In this document: piece by piece, positions 1-10,069 of the stretch | Layout of the letters: every line of letters starts with the position of its first letter | How positions within the stretch are numbered: the first letter of the stretch is position 1 | Source: Natrinema salinisoli | GTDB taxonomy: Archaea; Halobacteriota; Halobacteria; Halobacteriales; Natrialbaceae | Assembly: GCF_020405205.1 (NCBI RefSeq) | Contig: NZ_CP084470.1 | Span: 336,083 to 400,082 of the forward strand | Reading direction: 5' to 3' | Length of the DNA: 64,000 nt | Notes under the pieces: model-generated | Databases searched by the model: none | Told to the model about the DNA's origin: nothing | What the model saw: only the letters and a program-made list of their open reading frames with translations | Translations under genes and position numbers: made by a program

Positions 1-114
1 TTACGGGCTAACTAGAATCGTTTTACTCCCGATAGCGACCGATAGCTATCATTCTTTAAGTCGGGGAGAGAATACAGAGGGCGGTTCGCGATCGGGGGCG
101 GATTCAGACCGGTC

Positions 115-780
115 TCATTCGCGGGGGCCGTAAATGAGTTCGAGCAACGTTCGCTCGGCGGTCCGGAGTCGCTCGTTGATCGTCGACTGGGTAATACCGA
201 GTTCGTCCGCGAGGTCCGTCTCCGACGTTTCCCGGGGAACGTCGAAGTAGCCGTGATTGTACGCCGTCTCGAGAACTTCGAGCTGGTCGCTGGTGAGTTT
301 CGAGACGAGCACCTCCGTTAATCGTCCGCTATCTAGCGGCTCGCCGGGCTCCTCGTTCTGGGTGACAGACAGCAGTTCGAACTCGCCGAGGGTCTCCTGC
401 ACCTCGTCGGCCATCGATCGGAACTGATCCCAGTCCCGCGTGGTCGCCACGATTTCGAAGACGTCGTTCTGGAGGACGATTCGGTTCGGAATCGCTTCCT
501 GGCGGAGAATCAGACTCAGGATGAACGGGTACGACTCGTTCGCCAAAATCGTGAGTCGACGGATCTCGAGCTCCTCCGAGGCGGTCGGGATCTTGCTACT
601 GTAAAACAGCGAGACACCTGAGATCTCTTCGAGGACCGTTTCGGGATCGAATTCGGTGTTCGACGCGACGGTCAGCGATTCGATCCACGTGCCGTCTTCG
701 ACGTAGAACGCATTGTCGAGTTCGATACTCCGGACGTCGTCTAACGTCTCCTGGAGTTTCGCCATCACGCCCGTCGGCAC
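115..780 (-). CDS. HTH-10 (bacterioopsin-activator type) transcriptional regulator
   Basis: A 221-residue cytoplasmic DNA-binding regulator. The C-terminal 60 residues carry the haloarchaeal HTH-10 signature: LTSDQLEVLETAYNHGYFDVPR, followed by a recognition-helix region (DELGITQSTINERLRTAE). The first ~140 residues resemble the sensor part found ahead of HTH-10 in Bat-like proteins, but I see no PAS or GAF motif. The gene is transcribed in the same direction as the anion transporter that starts downstream of it on the map, separated by about 85 bp, so it may regulate that gene or its own promoter. The family is known for regulating light, oxygen and nutrient responses; the target here is unknown. 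Confidence 0.85.
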   Translation of the reverse strand: MPTGVMAKLQETLDDVRSIELDNAFYVEDGTWIESLTVASNTEFDPETVLEEISGVSLFYSSKIPTASEELEIRRLTILANESYPFILSLILRQEAIPNRIVLQNDVFEIVATTRDWDQFRSMADEVQETLGEFELLSVTQNEEPGEPLDSGRLTEVLVSKLTSDQLEVLETAYNHGYFDVPRETSETDLADELGITQSTINERLRTAERTLLELIYGPRE

Positions 781-866
781 AGTCGTAAACTCGACGCGTA
801 GAATAGGGAAATCCTCCGTACAGAGAAGAGTCCGATCCGATCATATATAGCTCACGCTTACCCGAG

Positions 867-2303
867 TCAAACCACAAGCGGCCAGTAGACGAGCCACGAA
901 ACAGTGGCGACGGCGACGGATAGTGCCATCGTCACGAGACCGAACGAGGCGACGTCGCGATGCGACAGCGGCCCTCGGTCCATCGACACCAGTACCGCCG
1001 TCGTATTGAAGGGAAGAACCGTCGTCGAGCCGACGACGAGCAACACGGTGAGCGCGAGGAATAGTTGATTGATTCCGAAGACGCTCGCGAACTCGAGGAC
1101 GATGGGGAGTACGACCACGATCGCTGCCGAGGCGGTCGAGAACAAGATTCGAATACCGATCGCGATGAGTATCAGTACCGCGACGATCTGCCACTGAGCG
1201 AGCGCTGCGAACGGGACCCATCCCGTGAGGCCGTCGACCACCGCCGTAATCGCGCCCGTCGCTTCCATCGCGTCCAGAATCGATAACATTGCACCGATAA
1301 GGAAGACGATCCCCCAGCTCACCTCCGAGATGTCCTCGGCTGTGATGACCCCCACGGATGGAATCGAGAGTACGACAACCGCGGCGACGGCCGGCAACAC
1401 GGTCGGGAACCCGACGAACGAGCCGACGATCCAGCTCACGATAGCCCCGAGAAGAACCGTTCCGACGAGGCGTTGGTCCCGAGTCAATCGTGCCGTTCCG
1501 TCCCCGTCCGTTTCCAGTCGCGCGGTATCGTCCGTCTGTATCGTCACGTCTTCGTCGACCAACGCGAACAGGCCAGCGCAGAGCACCGCCAGCGTATAGA
1601 GGAGAATCGTCGGCGGAAGCATCAGTACGGCCCAGTCGACCCACGTTATCGGCCGCACCGAAGTCGCGACGATTTCGGAGGTGACCAGCGCCATTCCCCC
1701 GCCGGTCATCAACGCCATCGACGCGATCGGGTTGACGTGACCGAGAACGAGAAACGCCGCGCTCTCGAACCCGCCGTCGGTGTCAGATCCGAGCCCGCCG
1801 GCGAGCCGCTTCACGATGGGGATGAACGTTACCGCGCGGGCCATCGCGGAGGGCATCACGAACGCCAGTGCGAGGACACTCCCGGCGACGGAGTGTAACG
1901 CACGGCGCGGCGTACTATTCGCAGACAGTAATCGTCTCGCTAGCTGGCGGTCAAGACCGACACTCGTCGTGGCGTCGCCCAACAACAGCAACAGGAGCAG
2001 AAAGAACACGAGCGTCGACGTGAACCCTGTCGTCGCCGCACCGAACGAATCGATGGCTCCCAGTGCGAACAACAACGTGACGCTGAGAATACTCGAGACG
2101 ACGTACGGCACAGGTCGGGTCAACCACAGCACGAGCGCAGAGAGGAACACCGCCAGCGTCCGTTGTCCCTCGAGAGTCAGGGCCGCCGGTGGGGAACTCG
2201 TCACACCGAGCGCGAGTACGATAGCGGCAGTGAGCAATCCCAAAGATTGCCACGAGAACAGCTCCGTCTTCGACATGCCCCGCACGTCGAACCGATCTCC
2301 CAT
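867..2303 (-). CDS. SLC13/DASS-type anion (dicarboxylate or sulfate) permease
   Basis: An integral membrane protein with about 11-12 hydrophobic segments arranged as two related halves, as in the divalent anion:Na+ symporter family. The second half has the family-like segment around VVGSTTVLPFNTTAVLV, where a TT/N-containing loop resembles the SNT/NTT substrate loop. A soluble, acidic loop (VDEDVTIQTDDTAR) separates the halves. The substrate cannot be read from sequence; dicarboxylates or sulfate are typical. I chose the ATG at 2303; a GTG at 2360 would add 19 residues and an ATG at 2276 would remove 9. The HTH-10 regulator follows in the same direction. Confidence 0.8.
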   Translation of the reverse strand: MGDRFDVRGMSKTELFSWQSLGLLTAAIVLALGVTSSPPAALTLEGQRTLAVFLSALVLWLTRPVPYVVSSILSVTLLFALGAIDSFGAATTGFTSTLVFFLLLLLLLGDATTSVGLDRQLARRLLSANSTPRRALHSVAGSVLALAFVMPSAMARAVTFIPIVKRLAGGLGSDTDGGFESAAFLVLGHVNPIASMALMTGGGMALVTSEIVATSVRPITWVDWAVLMLPPTILLYTLAVLCAGLFALVDEDVTIQTDDTARLETDGDGTARLTRDQRLVGTVLLGAIVSWIVGSFVGFPTVLPAVAAVVVLSIPSVGVITAEDISEVSWGIVFLIGAMLSILDAMEATGAITAVVDGLTGWVPFAALAQWQIVAVLILIAIGIRILFSTASAAIVVVLPIVLEFASVFGINQLFLALTVLLVVGSTTVLPFNTTAVLVSMDRGPLSHRDVASFGLVTMALSVAVATVSWLVYWPLVV

Positions 2304-2477
2304 TACGGTCACCGTCGCTGCTCTGTCTGAAGAATCTGGTGACACTGCTGCCGAAATCACTGAGCAGTTTCAGAGCCGTTGTTTTCCGCTCGAGGAGGAC
2401 CTCGAAGCCTCGAGATAGGCGATACGGTGTCGGCATATTCTATCTGACCCCATGTGTCGAGTGAAATAGATCATCCA

Positions 2478-3836
2478 TCAGGGTGCTCGGCTAATCGGGT
2501 TGAACACGCGCCACATTTTCCGTGGACGCAATAGCGTGGTCGGTGGCTGTTCCATCGTCAGCACCCGAAAGAACGCGCTGGACAGCGTGCTATCGGTGTG
2601 AGCTTTGTGAATCAACCGAGTGAGATACCAGCTGATGAGGTCAGTGCCGAACGGTTTGGGCCCGGTCGTTTGTGGAAACGCGAAGTCACTGCCTGCCGCC
2701 AACAACCACGCCATGTCGATGACCTCTTCGGCCCGATCGAAAAACCGAGGCGGGAGATCCTCAAGACCGTCCCTAGCCAAGGCCTGATGAAGCTCGAGTG
2801 CCTCGAGAGCCGCCACAGACATACCCTGCCCGTAGATCGGGTTGAAGCTCGCAATCGCGTCACCGATAACGACCAATCCATCAGGGAATCGGTCGAGGTC
2901 CCCATAGCGGTACCTTCTATTGGTCGGGAACGGGTAATACTCGATGTCCGTAGAGACCTGTCGATGGTCGTCGAGGAGGTGCCTCACCTCAGGAGTGAGA
3001 AGGTTTGCTGCGAACTCCACCAATCCCTCAGAGTCCGTCGGGGGATGGTCACCGTGTACGCCATGTACGCTCACCACCCAGCGGTTTCCTTCGACGGGCG
3101 CAGCCATGCCACCGCGTGTGTGCGGGGAAGACGGCGGAACGAGAAACGTGCGCAGGTCGTCGGCAGGTCGCTCGATAAAGGTGGTGCTGTAGGCCACGTC
3201 GATGCGCACCTCCTCGACCTCCGGCGGCGTGTAGCCGTGGTTTTCGAGCCATGTCGGTGTTCGACTCGTCCGGCCAGTGGCATCCACGACCAGATCCGCG
3301 GTGATCTCCGTCTGCTCACTACCTTCACGGAGTACCACGCCTTCCACGGCCGTCCCGGTATCGTCGAGGAGGTAGTCGGTGACCTGGCAGCCCGAGCGGA
3401 TGTGAACGCCGTCGAGATTGGAAACATGCTCTCTGACTACCTGCTCGATCAACGGTCGAGTTGCGGAGTACGTCTCCATCGGAGTTGAACCGTGGGCGAG
3501 GAAGTCTCCCTCGCCGTAGAAATTCACATCGCTGGCGAAATCGACGACAACGCCTCCAGCGGCGATGAGATCCTCTCCGAACCCGGGGAACAGGTCCTCC
3601 AACGTTGCCCGTCCGGCTTCGAGCAGCGCGTGGGGATGTGCGCCTTGCGGCACTCCTCGGCGTACAACTGGCTCGGTTGGAAGGTAATCTCGTTCGATGA
3701 TCGTGACTTCAGTAAATCTGTCAGCTAGAATGCGACCTGCGAGCAGGCCAGCTATACTCGCTCCACTCACCACCGCTTTCTCACGACTTTCAGGCAGTTG
3801 ATCGCCGTTGTACCGCGGAACGGTTGCTAAGGTCAT
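2478..3836 (-). CDS. FAD-dependent monooxygenase/oxidoreductase (PHBH-like fold)
   Basis: A 452-residue flavoprotein. The N-terminus has a Rossmann dinucleotide loop (VVSGASIAGLLAGRILAD, roughly residues 22-39) ending in a ribose-binding acid (IIERD). The second FAD motif is near residue 315 (GLVVIGDAIASFNPIYGQGM), where GD contacts the flavin. This is the layout of aromatic-ring hydroxylases and geranylgeranyl-reductase-like enzymes. There is no signal peptide or membrane segment. It stands alone, with the SLC13 transporter beyond its 3' end in the same direction. The substrate is unknown; a hydrophobic or aromatic compound would fit the family. Confidence 0.8.
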   Translation of the reverse strand: MTLATVPRYNGDQLPESREKAVVSGASIAGLLAGRILADRFTEVTIIERDYLPTEPVVRRGVPQGAHPHALLEAGRATLEDLFPGFGEDLIAAGGVVVDFASDVNFYGEGDFLAHGSTPMETYSATRPLIEQVVREHVSNLDGVHIRSGCQVTDYLLDDTGTAVEGVVLREGSEQTEITADLVVDATGRTSRTPTWLENHGYTPPEVEEVRIDVAYSTTFIERPADDLRTFLVPPSSPHTRGGMAAPVEGNRWVVSVHGVHGDHPPTDSEGLVEFAANLLTPEVRHLLDDHRQVSTDIEYYPFPTNRRYRYGDLDRFPDGLVVIGDAIASFNPIYGQGMSVAALEALELHQALARDGLEDLPPRFFDRAEEVIDMAWLLAAGSDFAFPQTTGPKPFGTDLISWYLTRLIHKAHTDSTLSSAFFRVLTMEQPPTTLLRPRKMWRVFNPISRAP

Positions 3837-4180
3837 GATGAAGTCACTACGACTTCGAGGGATAGGTAGTCAGCTAGTGATTATCACGCACCCAGTGGCC
3901 AACTTTCATCGTCTGCAATGACGTTTGTGGCCATTGAAATGCCTCCAGATACCCATTCATCTGGTCAATAATGTTCGTCTGGGTTGGAGGTGTCACCCAG
4001 CGTAGCGTACAACAAGAGGTTCATCTACGCCAGCACCTCGTCGATCATGCCCTGTGCGTTGAATCGCTTGGCAACCTCTCGAACAATGAACGCACCCGAG
4101 CCGATGCCATGTATCACGTGAAACCGGGAAAAGGCCATGTTATTCAATAGCCTCTAATTCACAGCTACTAGTAGTTCAGT
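3837..4180. other. Intergenic region with degraded reading-frame remnants
   Basis: About 340 bp without an intact gene. On the minus strand a 37-codon frame (4138 to 4025) reads MAFSRFHVIHGIGSGAFIVR and ends at TAG; HVIHGIGSGA looks faintly like the HGxGxG loop of Smr domains but is too short to call. A second minus-strand frame ends near 3880 with the residues MKVGHWVRDNH. Both look like decayed gene ends. The part next to 4181 should hold the promoter of the sensor kinase. Confidence 0.35.
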
Positions 4181-6334
4181 ATGAGCCCGAACTCACCTTC
4201 TACCATCAATGCGTCCGTATTATCTAGTTCGAGGACCATCGATATCCTTCATATCGAAGACGATCAGAGGTTTGCGGATCTTGTTGCTACGTTCCTCGAA
4301 CGTGAACGCGAGAGCTTTGCTATACATACTGAGACAGATCCTCAGGACGCGCTCACCACGCTCCGAGACAGTGCCACCCAGTTTGACTGCATCGTCAGCG
4401 ACTACGACATGCCCAAATTGAACGGTCTTGAGGTCCTCCAACACGTCCGAGAAGGAAATCCCGATCTTCCGTTTATCCTCTTCACTGGGAAAGGGTCTGA
4501 AGAGATTGCGAGTGAAGCGATCACTGCGGGCGTCACGGAGTACCTGCAAAAGGGCGGTGGCACCGAACAGTACCAGGTACTCGCTAACCGCATCCAGAAC
4601 GCTGTCGAACGCTACTGGGCCGAACGATACCTTGACCGCGGACTCAAAGCTATCGAAACCGCTCATGACGGGATTGCCATCCTAAGCGAAGATGGTTACA
4701 TCGAGTACCTGAACTCAACGTACGCCGAGTTACTCGGGTACGAACGTGACGAACTCATTGGAATTCACTGGGAGACGCTCTACCGTGATGAAGACATTGA
4801 TGATATCTATGATGTGTTGCTACCTGCTGCTAGGGACGGTCGCTGGCACGGCCATACGTCGTTCGTCCGGAAGAATAGAACTGTGATCAAGCTTGAACAC
4901 ACCCTCTCGTACACAGACGACGGCTCACTCATCTGTACGCTCTCGAATCCGACCACTGACGAGTCCACCGAATCGGAACTGTCAGTGCGAGAACGAGCGA
5001 TGAACGAAGCATCTGTCGGCATCACCCTCACCAACCCTCATGCCGAGGATAACCCGATCATCTACGCGAACGACGAGTTCACCGCTCTCACCGGCTACGA
5101 GAGGGATGAGGTACTCGGGCGGAACTGCCGGTTCCTCCAGGGCGAGCAAACAAGCGAAGAACCAGTGGCCGAACTTCGGGACGCAGTCGAGAACAGGGAG
5201 ACTGTCACTGTCGAACTTCGGAACTACCGCGCAGACGGCACTGAATTCTGGAACCGAATCCGTATCGCACCACTCTTTGACGACAACGGCGATATCGAGT
5301 ATTTCGTCGGCTTCCAGGATGACGTGACGGAAAAGAAAACGCAGGAAACGCAGTTACGTTCACAGACTGCACGGCTCGAAGCACTTTTTGAACACTCCCC
5401 GGACATGATTGCCATCCACGACGCTAATGGCATCATCTGCGATGTCAACCAACGCATGTGCACGGAACTCGGCTATACGGAAGACGAAGTTATCGGGAAA
5501 CCCGTCTGGGAGCTCGACACGTCCTCCGACCCGGATCGTGCACGGTCGTTCTGGGAGGGCTTACCGACAAACACTCCACAACGGTTCGAAGGGGAACTCA
5601 AACGGAAGGACGGAACGACAGTTTCCGTTGAAGTTCATCTCATCCGTCTCGATCTGGACGGCAAAGACCGGTTCGTGGCGATGGACCGCGACATCACCGA
5701 ACAAAAGAAACAACAAGAAGAACTTGTCGATCAGAATGAACGTTTAGATCGATTTACGAGTATTGTCAGTCATGATCTCCGGAACCCTATCCAACTCGCA
5801 CAGGGAAGGCTTGACTTACTCCAAGAAGAGTGTGACAGCACTCACATCGCGGATATCGAGCACGCACTCGATCGAATGGATTCGCTCACTAAAGATTTGC
5901 TCACGCTCGCACGAGTCGGTGATGATGCAATAGAGATCGAACAGGTGGCAGTCGATGGAATTCTTCAAGAGTGTTGGGACACTGTGGCAACGAAAGACGC
6001 AACGCTCGCTGTCGAAACGGATCGTATAGTTGCGGCTGATCGGGATCAACTCAAGCAATTATTCGAGAATCTATTCCGGAACGCGATTGAACATGCCGGT
6101 GAGAGCGTAACAGTGACTGTCGGCGAGACAGCCGACGGATTCTATGTCGAGGATGATGGTCCAGGAATTCCGGAATCAGCGTACGACGAGATTTTTGAAG
6201 CCGGATACACGACGGTAGAGAACGGAACTGGATTCGGACTAAACATTGTCTCCCGCGTCGTAGATGCACATGACTGGACGATTGCAATTACGGAGCGATC
6301 CGAAGGTGGCGCTCGATTCGAAATTAATACTTAA
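4181..6334 (+). CDS. Hybrid sensor histidine kinase: receiver-PAS-LOV-PAS-HisKA-HATPase
   Basis: A soluble 717-residue signalling protein. Residues 20-145 form a receiver domain with E26/D27/D28, phosphoacceptor D74, T102 and K124. A first PAS domain covers about 150-265. A second PAS domain (about 270-390) is a LOV domain: it has GRNCRFLQG at 313-321 with the photoactive Cys316, then N348, N358 and the flavin-contacting Gln379 in GFQDDVTE. A third PAS domain covers about 400-510. The kinase core follows with phosphoacceptor H531 (SIVSHDLRNP), N634 in the N box, and DDGPGIP and GTGFGLNIV boxes. There are no membrane segments. It probably senses blue light through FMN and also takes phosphoryl groups at its N-terminus. 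The gene stands alone; partners are not in the window. Confidence 0.92.
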   Translation: MSPNSPSTINASVLSSSRTIDILHIEDDQRFADLVATFLERERESFAIHTETDPQDALTTLRDSATQFDCIVSDYDMPKLNGLEVLQHVREGNPDLPFILFTGKGSEEIASEAITAGVTEYLQKGGGTEQYQVLANRIQNAVERYWAERYLDRGLKAIETAHDGIAILSEDGYIEYLNSTYAELLGYERDELIGIHWETLYRDEDIDDIYDVLLPAARDGRWHGHTSFVRKNRTVIKLEHTLSYTDDGSLICTLSNPTTDESTESELSVRERAMNEASVGITLTNPHAEDNPIIYANDEFTALTGYERDEVLGRNCRFLQGEQTSEEPVAELRDAVENRETVTVELRNYRADGTEFWNRIRIAPLFDDNGDIEYFVGFQDDVTEKKTQETQLRSQTARLEALFEHSPDMIAIHDANGIICDVNQRMCTELGYTEDEVIGKPVWELDTSSDPDRARSFWEGLPTNTPQRFEGELKRKDGTTVSVEVHLIRLDLDGKDRFVAMDRDITEQKKQQEELVDQNERLDRFTSIVSHDLRNPIQLAQGRLDLLQEECDSTHIADIEHALDRMDSLTKDLLTLARVGDDAIEIEQVAVDGILQECWDTVATKDATLAVETDRIVAADRDQLKQLFENLFRNAIEHAGESVTVTVGETADGFYVEDDGPGIPESAYDEIFEAGYTTVENGTGFGLNIVSRVVDAHDWTIAITERSEGGARFEINT

Positions 6335-6782
6335 AAAAGCGGTTGCGAAGAGGGTTCATTTTCGGTTGAGCGGTTATCATTGCTGATTCTCAATGTGAAT
6401 ATAATAACAATACCAACAGGTTAATAGTATATCAGTTCAAACCCGGAATTGGCGAGGAATAAGATTCGGTTGTTGTCAGACTGAATCTGTCCGACTCTGA
6501 GACATACGGTCCTCGCCTCTCGAGATCGGCCACCTGCAGTCAATAGCCAGCTTGTGTCCCGATCTCGAGCCCTCCCCGATTGACACACCAGATGGGGGAA
6601 GGGAGCTCCACCACCAACTCCTCGTTGGTGGTATTCTTAACGAATGCCTATCAAATTTGACATAACTATATTATTCAATTCTTAATAATAATTTATTATG
6701 ATAATAAGTTAATTTTTCTATAAATAGAATGTAAATTCTTTCTTAGGGATGAGCTGGGATTGTGAGATTTACTTAGCAGGAT
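6335..6782. other. AT-rich intergenic region with a short perfect hairpin
   Basis: No gene is visible. At 6611-6631 CCACCAAC and GTTGGTGG form an 8-bp perfect stem with a 5-base loop. From 6650 to 6740 the DNA is unusually AT-rich for this genome (runs such as ttcttaataataatttatta). Together with the palindrome at 6783 this looks like the residue of an IS200/IS605-type element from which the coding part has been lost. Confidence 0.4.
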
Positions 6783-6847
6783 TAAGGCGCTAAGCCCCCA
6801 TCCTCACGGAGCGAGCGCAAGCGAGCGAGTAGGGTGGGGTAATTCAC
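6783..6847 (+). repeat. IS200/IS605-type palindromic end, solo copy
   Basis: An imperfect palindrome: CCCCCATCCT pairs with AGGGTGGGG around a GAGCGAGCGCAAGCGAGCGAG core, preceded by AAGGCGCTAAG and followed by TAATTCAC. This arrangement is common at the 3' end of haloarchaeal IS200/IS605 (tnpB-bearing) elements. No tnpA or tnpB frame is next to it, so it is a solo end. A related copy in inverted orientation lies at 39665-39728. Confidence 0.55.
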
Positions 6848-6910
6848 TAACTCGGTAACCATGATACCTCAAGTAGGCGGACGACGAACGAACAGTATAG
6901 GTTCTGGACG

Positions 6911-7672
6911 ATGACTGCAATCGATATCAACTGCGATATGGGCGAGAGCTTCGGCAACTGGACCATGGGGCGCGACGCCGAGGTGATGCCGTATATCACC
7001 TCTGCGAACATCGCTGGCGGCTATCACGCAGGTGATCCACACGTTATGCGTGAAACCGTCACGCTCGCTGCGGAATACGATGTCGGGATCGGTATCCATC
7101 CCGGCCTCCCAGACAAGATGGGGTTCGGTCGCCGGTCGATGGACGCGACGCCCGAGGAAGTGCGCGACTACGTCGTCTACCAGTTGGGTGCGCTGATGGC
7201 ATTCGCGAATCGTCACGGAGCGAGCGTCCAGCACGTCAAACCTCACGGTGCGATGTACTCGATGCTCTCCGAGAGTGAAGCTCACTGCCGTGCCGTCATG
7301 GAAGCTCTTCTCGAGGTCGATCCTAGTCTCGTCTATTTGGCAACCGATATGAACATCTACGAGGTCGCCCAGGAGTACGACGAGTTAGACGCCGTCTTCG
7401 AAGGGTACGTCGACCTCGACTACAACCCCGACCGCACGCTGATCGTCGAGAAAGAAGTTGAACCGAAAGATCCGGACTTGGTCGCAGATCGGGTCATTTC
7501 CATCGCGACACGGGGCGAAGTCGAGGCTGTCGACGGAACAGTAATCGACGTTCCCGCGTCGTCGATCTGTATCCACGGTGACGGGCCGAACTCGGTTGAA
7601 CTACTCGAGACGATCCACGAACGACTCGAGGCCGAAGGGATCGAACTAGCTCGCCTCGACGAATTGGTGTGA
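6911..7672 (+). CDS. pxpA: 5-oxoprolinase subunit A (LamB/YcsF family)
   Basis: A 253-residue cytoplasmic protein of the LamB/YcsF family. It starts with the family hallmark IDINCDMGESFGNW and continues with SANIAGGYHAGDP, GIGIHPGLPDKMGFGRR, VKPHGAMY and a C-terminal SICIHGDGP. PxpA works with PxpB and PxpC to hydrolyse 5-oxoproline (pyroglutamate) to glutamate using ATP. Here pxpA is alone on the plus strand and converges with accC-pxpC-pxpB on the minus strand, so the operon is split into opposing transcripts. Length is normal for the family (about 250 residues). Confidence 0.93.
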   Translation: MTAIDINCDMGESFGNWTMGRDAEVMPYITSANIAGGYHAGDPHVMRETVTLAAEYDVGIGIHPGLPDKMGFGRRSMDATPEEVRDYVVYQLGALMAFANRHGASVQHVKPHGAMYSMLSESEAHCRAVMEALLEVDPSLVYLATDMNIYEVAQEYDELDAVFEGYVDLDYNPDRTLIVEKEVEPKDPDLVADRVISIATRGEVEAVDGTVIDVPASSICIHGDGPNSVELLETIHERLEAEGIELARLDELV

Positions 7673-7730
7673 ACGACCCCCCTACTGCGTCGTTCGATCG
7701 GAGATCGTCCCATTGGGCGGTGCCATCCGC

Positions 7731-9086
7731 CTACTCAGACTGATTTAGCCCTTCGAACTGTTGATCAAGATATTTCGTCGTGTGGTCGCTCTCGATGAAC
7801 ACGTCGTCCTCGATAACTGCGAGGTGAAACGGAATCGTTGTTGAGATCCCCTCTATCTGTGTCTCCCCGAGAACTCGCTTGCTGCGTTCGAGTACCTCCT
7901 GACGGTCCTGTGCGGTAACAATAAATTTCCCAACGAGTGAATCGTAGAACGGACTGATCCTGTCGCCCTCGTTGACACCGTCGTCGACGCGGACTCCCAT
8001 TCCTGTAGGTGGTCGATACGTTTCGAGCGTTCCCGGTGTCGGATTGAACTCCTCGTAGGGATCTTCGGCGTTGATACGGAACTCCATCGCAACACCTCGT
8101 GGGTTGACTTCGGACTGGTCGAAAGATAGTTCCTCACCTGCAGCGACGCGGAACTGTTCTTTGACGATATCGATGCCCGTCACCGCTTCGGTGACCGTGT
8201 GTTCGACTTGGATCCGAGCGTTTACCTCGAGGAAGTAGAAGTCACCGTCCTCGTAGAGAAACTCGACGGTGCCGGCACTGCTGTAACCGGCTTCGGCAAC
8301 CCCCGATCTGGCGGCTTCACAAAGCTCCTCTCGCGTCTCTTCGTCGAGGACAGGCGAGGGCGTTTCCTCGATGAGTTTCTGCTGACGACGCTGCACCGAG
8401 CAGTCGCGTTCGTAGAGATGGCGGACGGTCCCGTGGCTGTCACCGATGACCTGAACCTCAATATGGCGTGGATTCTCGAGGAATCGCTCGACGTAGACAG
8501 CGTCGTTGTCGAAGTACGCTTCGCCCTCACGTTTGGCGTTCGTGAACGCCTCCTCGGCTTCTTCGGGGCCTGTGACGATTTTCAGCCCGCGACCGCCGCC
8601 ACCGCCGTCCGCCTTGATCGCGACCGGGTAGCCGTGTTCGTCGGCGAATGCCTTCACCTGGTCCGGATCATCGATCGGTTCGTCCGTTCCTGGAACAATC
8701 GGGACGCCCGCTGCGTCCATAATGGCTCGTGCCTTCGTCTTTTCACCGAAGTCGGCCATCACGTCCGATGGGGGGCCGATCCAGATGAACTCGGACTCCT
8801 CAACCCGACGGGCGAACGACTCGTTCTCCGCAAGGAACCCGTAGCCCGGATGGATCGCCTCGGCCCCAGTTTCGGCTGCTGCGTCCAGCAGCGACTCCTG
8901 ATCGAGATAGCTCTTGCCGGCGACCGAGGATCCCACATGAGCTGCCTCGTCGGCGCGGCGAACGTGTTTCGCTGTTTCGTCGGCGTCGCTGTACACGGCG
9001 ACCGTCTCTATTCCGAGTTCGTTGGCTGCCTGTACCACACGGACTGCTATTTCGCCTCGATTCGCGACGAGTACTTTGTCAATCAT
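7731..9086 (-). CDS. accC: Biotin carboxylase (acetyl-CoA carboxylase AccC-like)
   Basis: A 451-residue ATP-grasp enzyme that carboxylates biotin on a carrier protein. It has the N-terminal [14 protein letters not shown], the ATP-grasp glycine-rich loop [14 protein letters not shown], the motif [16 protein letters not shown], and the catalytic [14 protein letters not shown]. Full length and apparently complete. It lies 17 bp downstream of pxpC in the same transcript, and a stand-alone biotin carrier (11157) is encoded nearby on the other strand. AccC/AccB genes are frequently found next to pxpABC; their exact part in 5-oxoproline or urea-amidolyase-like chemistry is not settled, so the functional link is an inference. 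Confidence 0.92.
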   Translation of the reverse strand: MIDKVLVANRGEIAVRVVQAANELGIETVAVYSDADETAKHVRRADEAAHVGSSVAGKSYLDQESLLDAAAETGAEAIHPGYGFLAENESFARRVEESEFIWIGPPSDVMADFGEKTKARAIMDAAGVPIVPGTDEPIDDPDQVKAFADEHGYPVAIKADGGGGGRGLKIVTGPEEAEEAFTNAKREGEAYFDNDAVYVERFLENPRHIEVQVIGDSHGTVRHLYERDCSVQRRQQKLIEETPSPVLDEETREELCEAARSGVAEAGYSSAGTVEFLYEDGDFYFLEVNARIQVEHTVTEAVTGIDIVKEQFRVAAGEELSFDQSEVNPRGVAMEFRINAEDPYEEFNPTPGTLETYRPPTGMGVRVDDGVNEGDRISPFYDSLVGKFIVTAQDRQEVLERSKRVLGETQIEGISTTIPFHLAVIEDDVFIESDHTTKYLDQQFEGLNQSE

Positions 9087-9103
9087 TTATTGGAGGGTCC
9101 GCA

Positions 9104-10069
9104 CTACAACGACTGCTGAATGGTCTCGAGAAGATCGTCTCGTTCTTGCCGAATCTCGAGCGCTTCTTCGACGTCGACGGCGTTGAAATCGACGGTACTG
9201 TGGGTTCGACACTGGGCGAGCGCATCGCGCTCGGGACTCACGACGGTTCCGACGGTCACGTAGCCGCCGCCCGTAACGGCGTCTCGCATCAGAATAATCG
9301 GTTGGCCGGCCATCTGGATAGAGCCGACGGGATAGCCGAGGTCGACGACGTTGGTGACGTCCGTTCCGGCACCGAAGGGCTGCTCGCGTTCTTCGAACAT
9401 GTCGGTGATATCTGGGCCCTCGAACCGGTAGCCGACCCGGTCGGCCTCGTCGGAAACTTTCCAGTCGGCGTCGAGGAACCGCTGTCGTCCCTCGTCGGTG
9501 AGCCGATAGTCACAGAGTCCCATCACGACGTTGATCTCGCTCTGGGAGTAATCCGGCCGATCCGTCTCATCGATCGAAGTGCCGAGTAGTTCGTTGGTGT
9601 CCGCTGACGACTCACCGATCGAGAGTTCATCGCCCTCTTCGAGCGACCGACCCTCGTGGCCGCCGATTCCGATCAGGGTGTACGTCGCACGGCTTCCCAT
9701 CACCGGCTCGATATCGATACCACCGGCGACTGCGAGATACGCACGTGCGCCTTCCGTCGCGAACTCGAAGTCGAGTGTGTCGCCGGCCTCGGCCTGGACG
9801 GCAGTCCACGTCGGGATCGGTTCGTCCTCGAGGGATGGATCCATATCTGCACCGGTAACGGCGAAGACGGTGTCCTCCTCGAACTCGATCTCCGCACCCA
9901 TATAGGTCATCTCGAGGGTTGCATCTGATTCGTCGTTCCCGACGAGCCAGTTGCCGACTTTGTGGGCGAACTGGTCCATCGCGCCGGAGGGGGGCATTCC
10001 GATGTGATAGTGTCCGTAACGGCCGGTATCCTGAACGGTCGTGACGAGTCCACCGTCGAGAATACGCAT
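9104..10069 (-). CDS. pxpC: 5-oxoprolinase subunit C / biotin-dependent carboxyltransferase family
   Basis: A 321-residue protein of the KipA/PxpC (allophanate hydrolase subunit 2) family. It opens with LVTTVQDTGRYGHYHIGMPPSGAMDQ, the family signature, and contains GGYVTVGTVVSPERDALAQ near the C-terminus. It forms a complex with PxpB and, with PxpA, hydrolyses 5-oxoproline. Its start codon at 10069 overlaps the stop codon of pxpB, which indicates translational coupling. Length is typical for the family. Confidence 0.93.
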   Translation of the reverse strand: MRILDGGLVTTVQDTGRYGHYHIGMPPSGAMDQFAHKVGNWLVGNDESDATLEMTYMGAEIEFEEDTVFAVTGADMDPSLEDEPIPTWTAVQAEAGDTLDFEFATEGARAYLAVAGGIDIEPVMGSRATYTLIGIGGHEGRSLEEGDELSIGESSADTNELLGTSIDETDRPDYSQSEINVVMGLCDYRLTDEGRQRFLDADWKVSDEADRVGYRFEGPDITDMFEEREQPFGAGTDVTNVVDLGYPVGSIQMAGQPIILMRDAVTGGGYVTVGTVVSPERDALAQCRTHSTVDFNAVDVEEALEIRQERDDLLETIQQSL

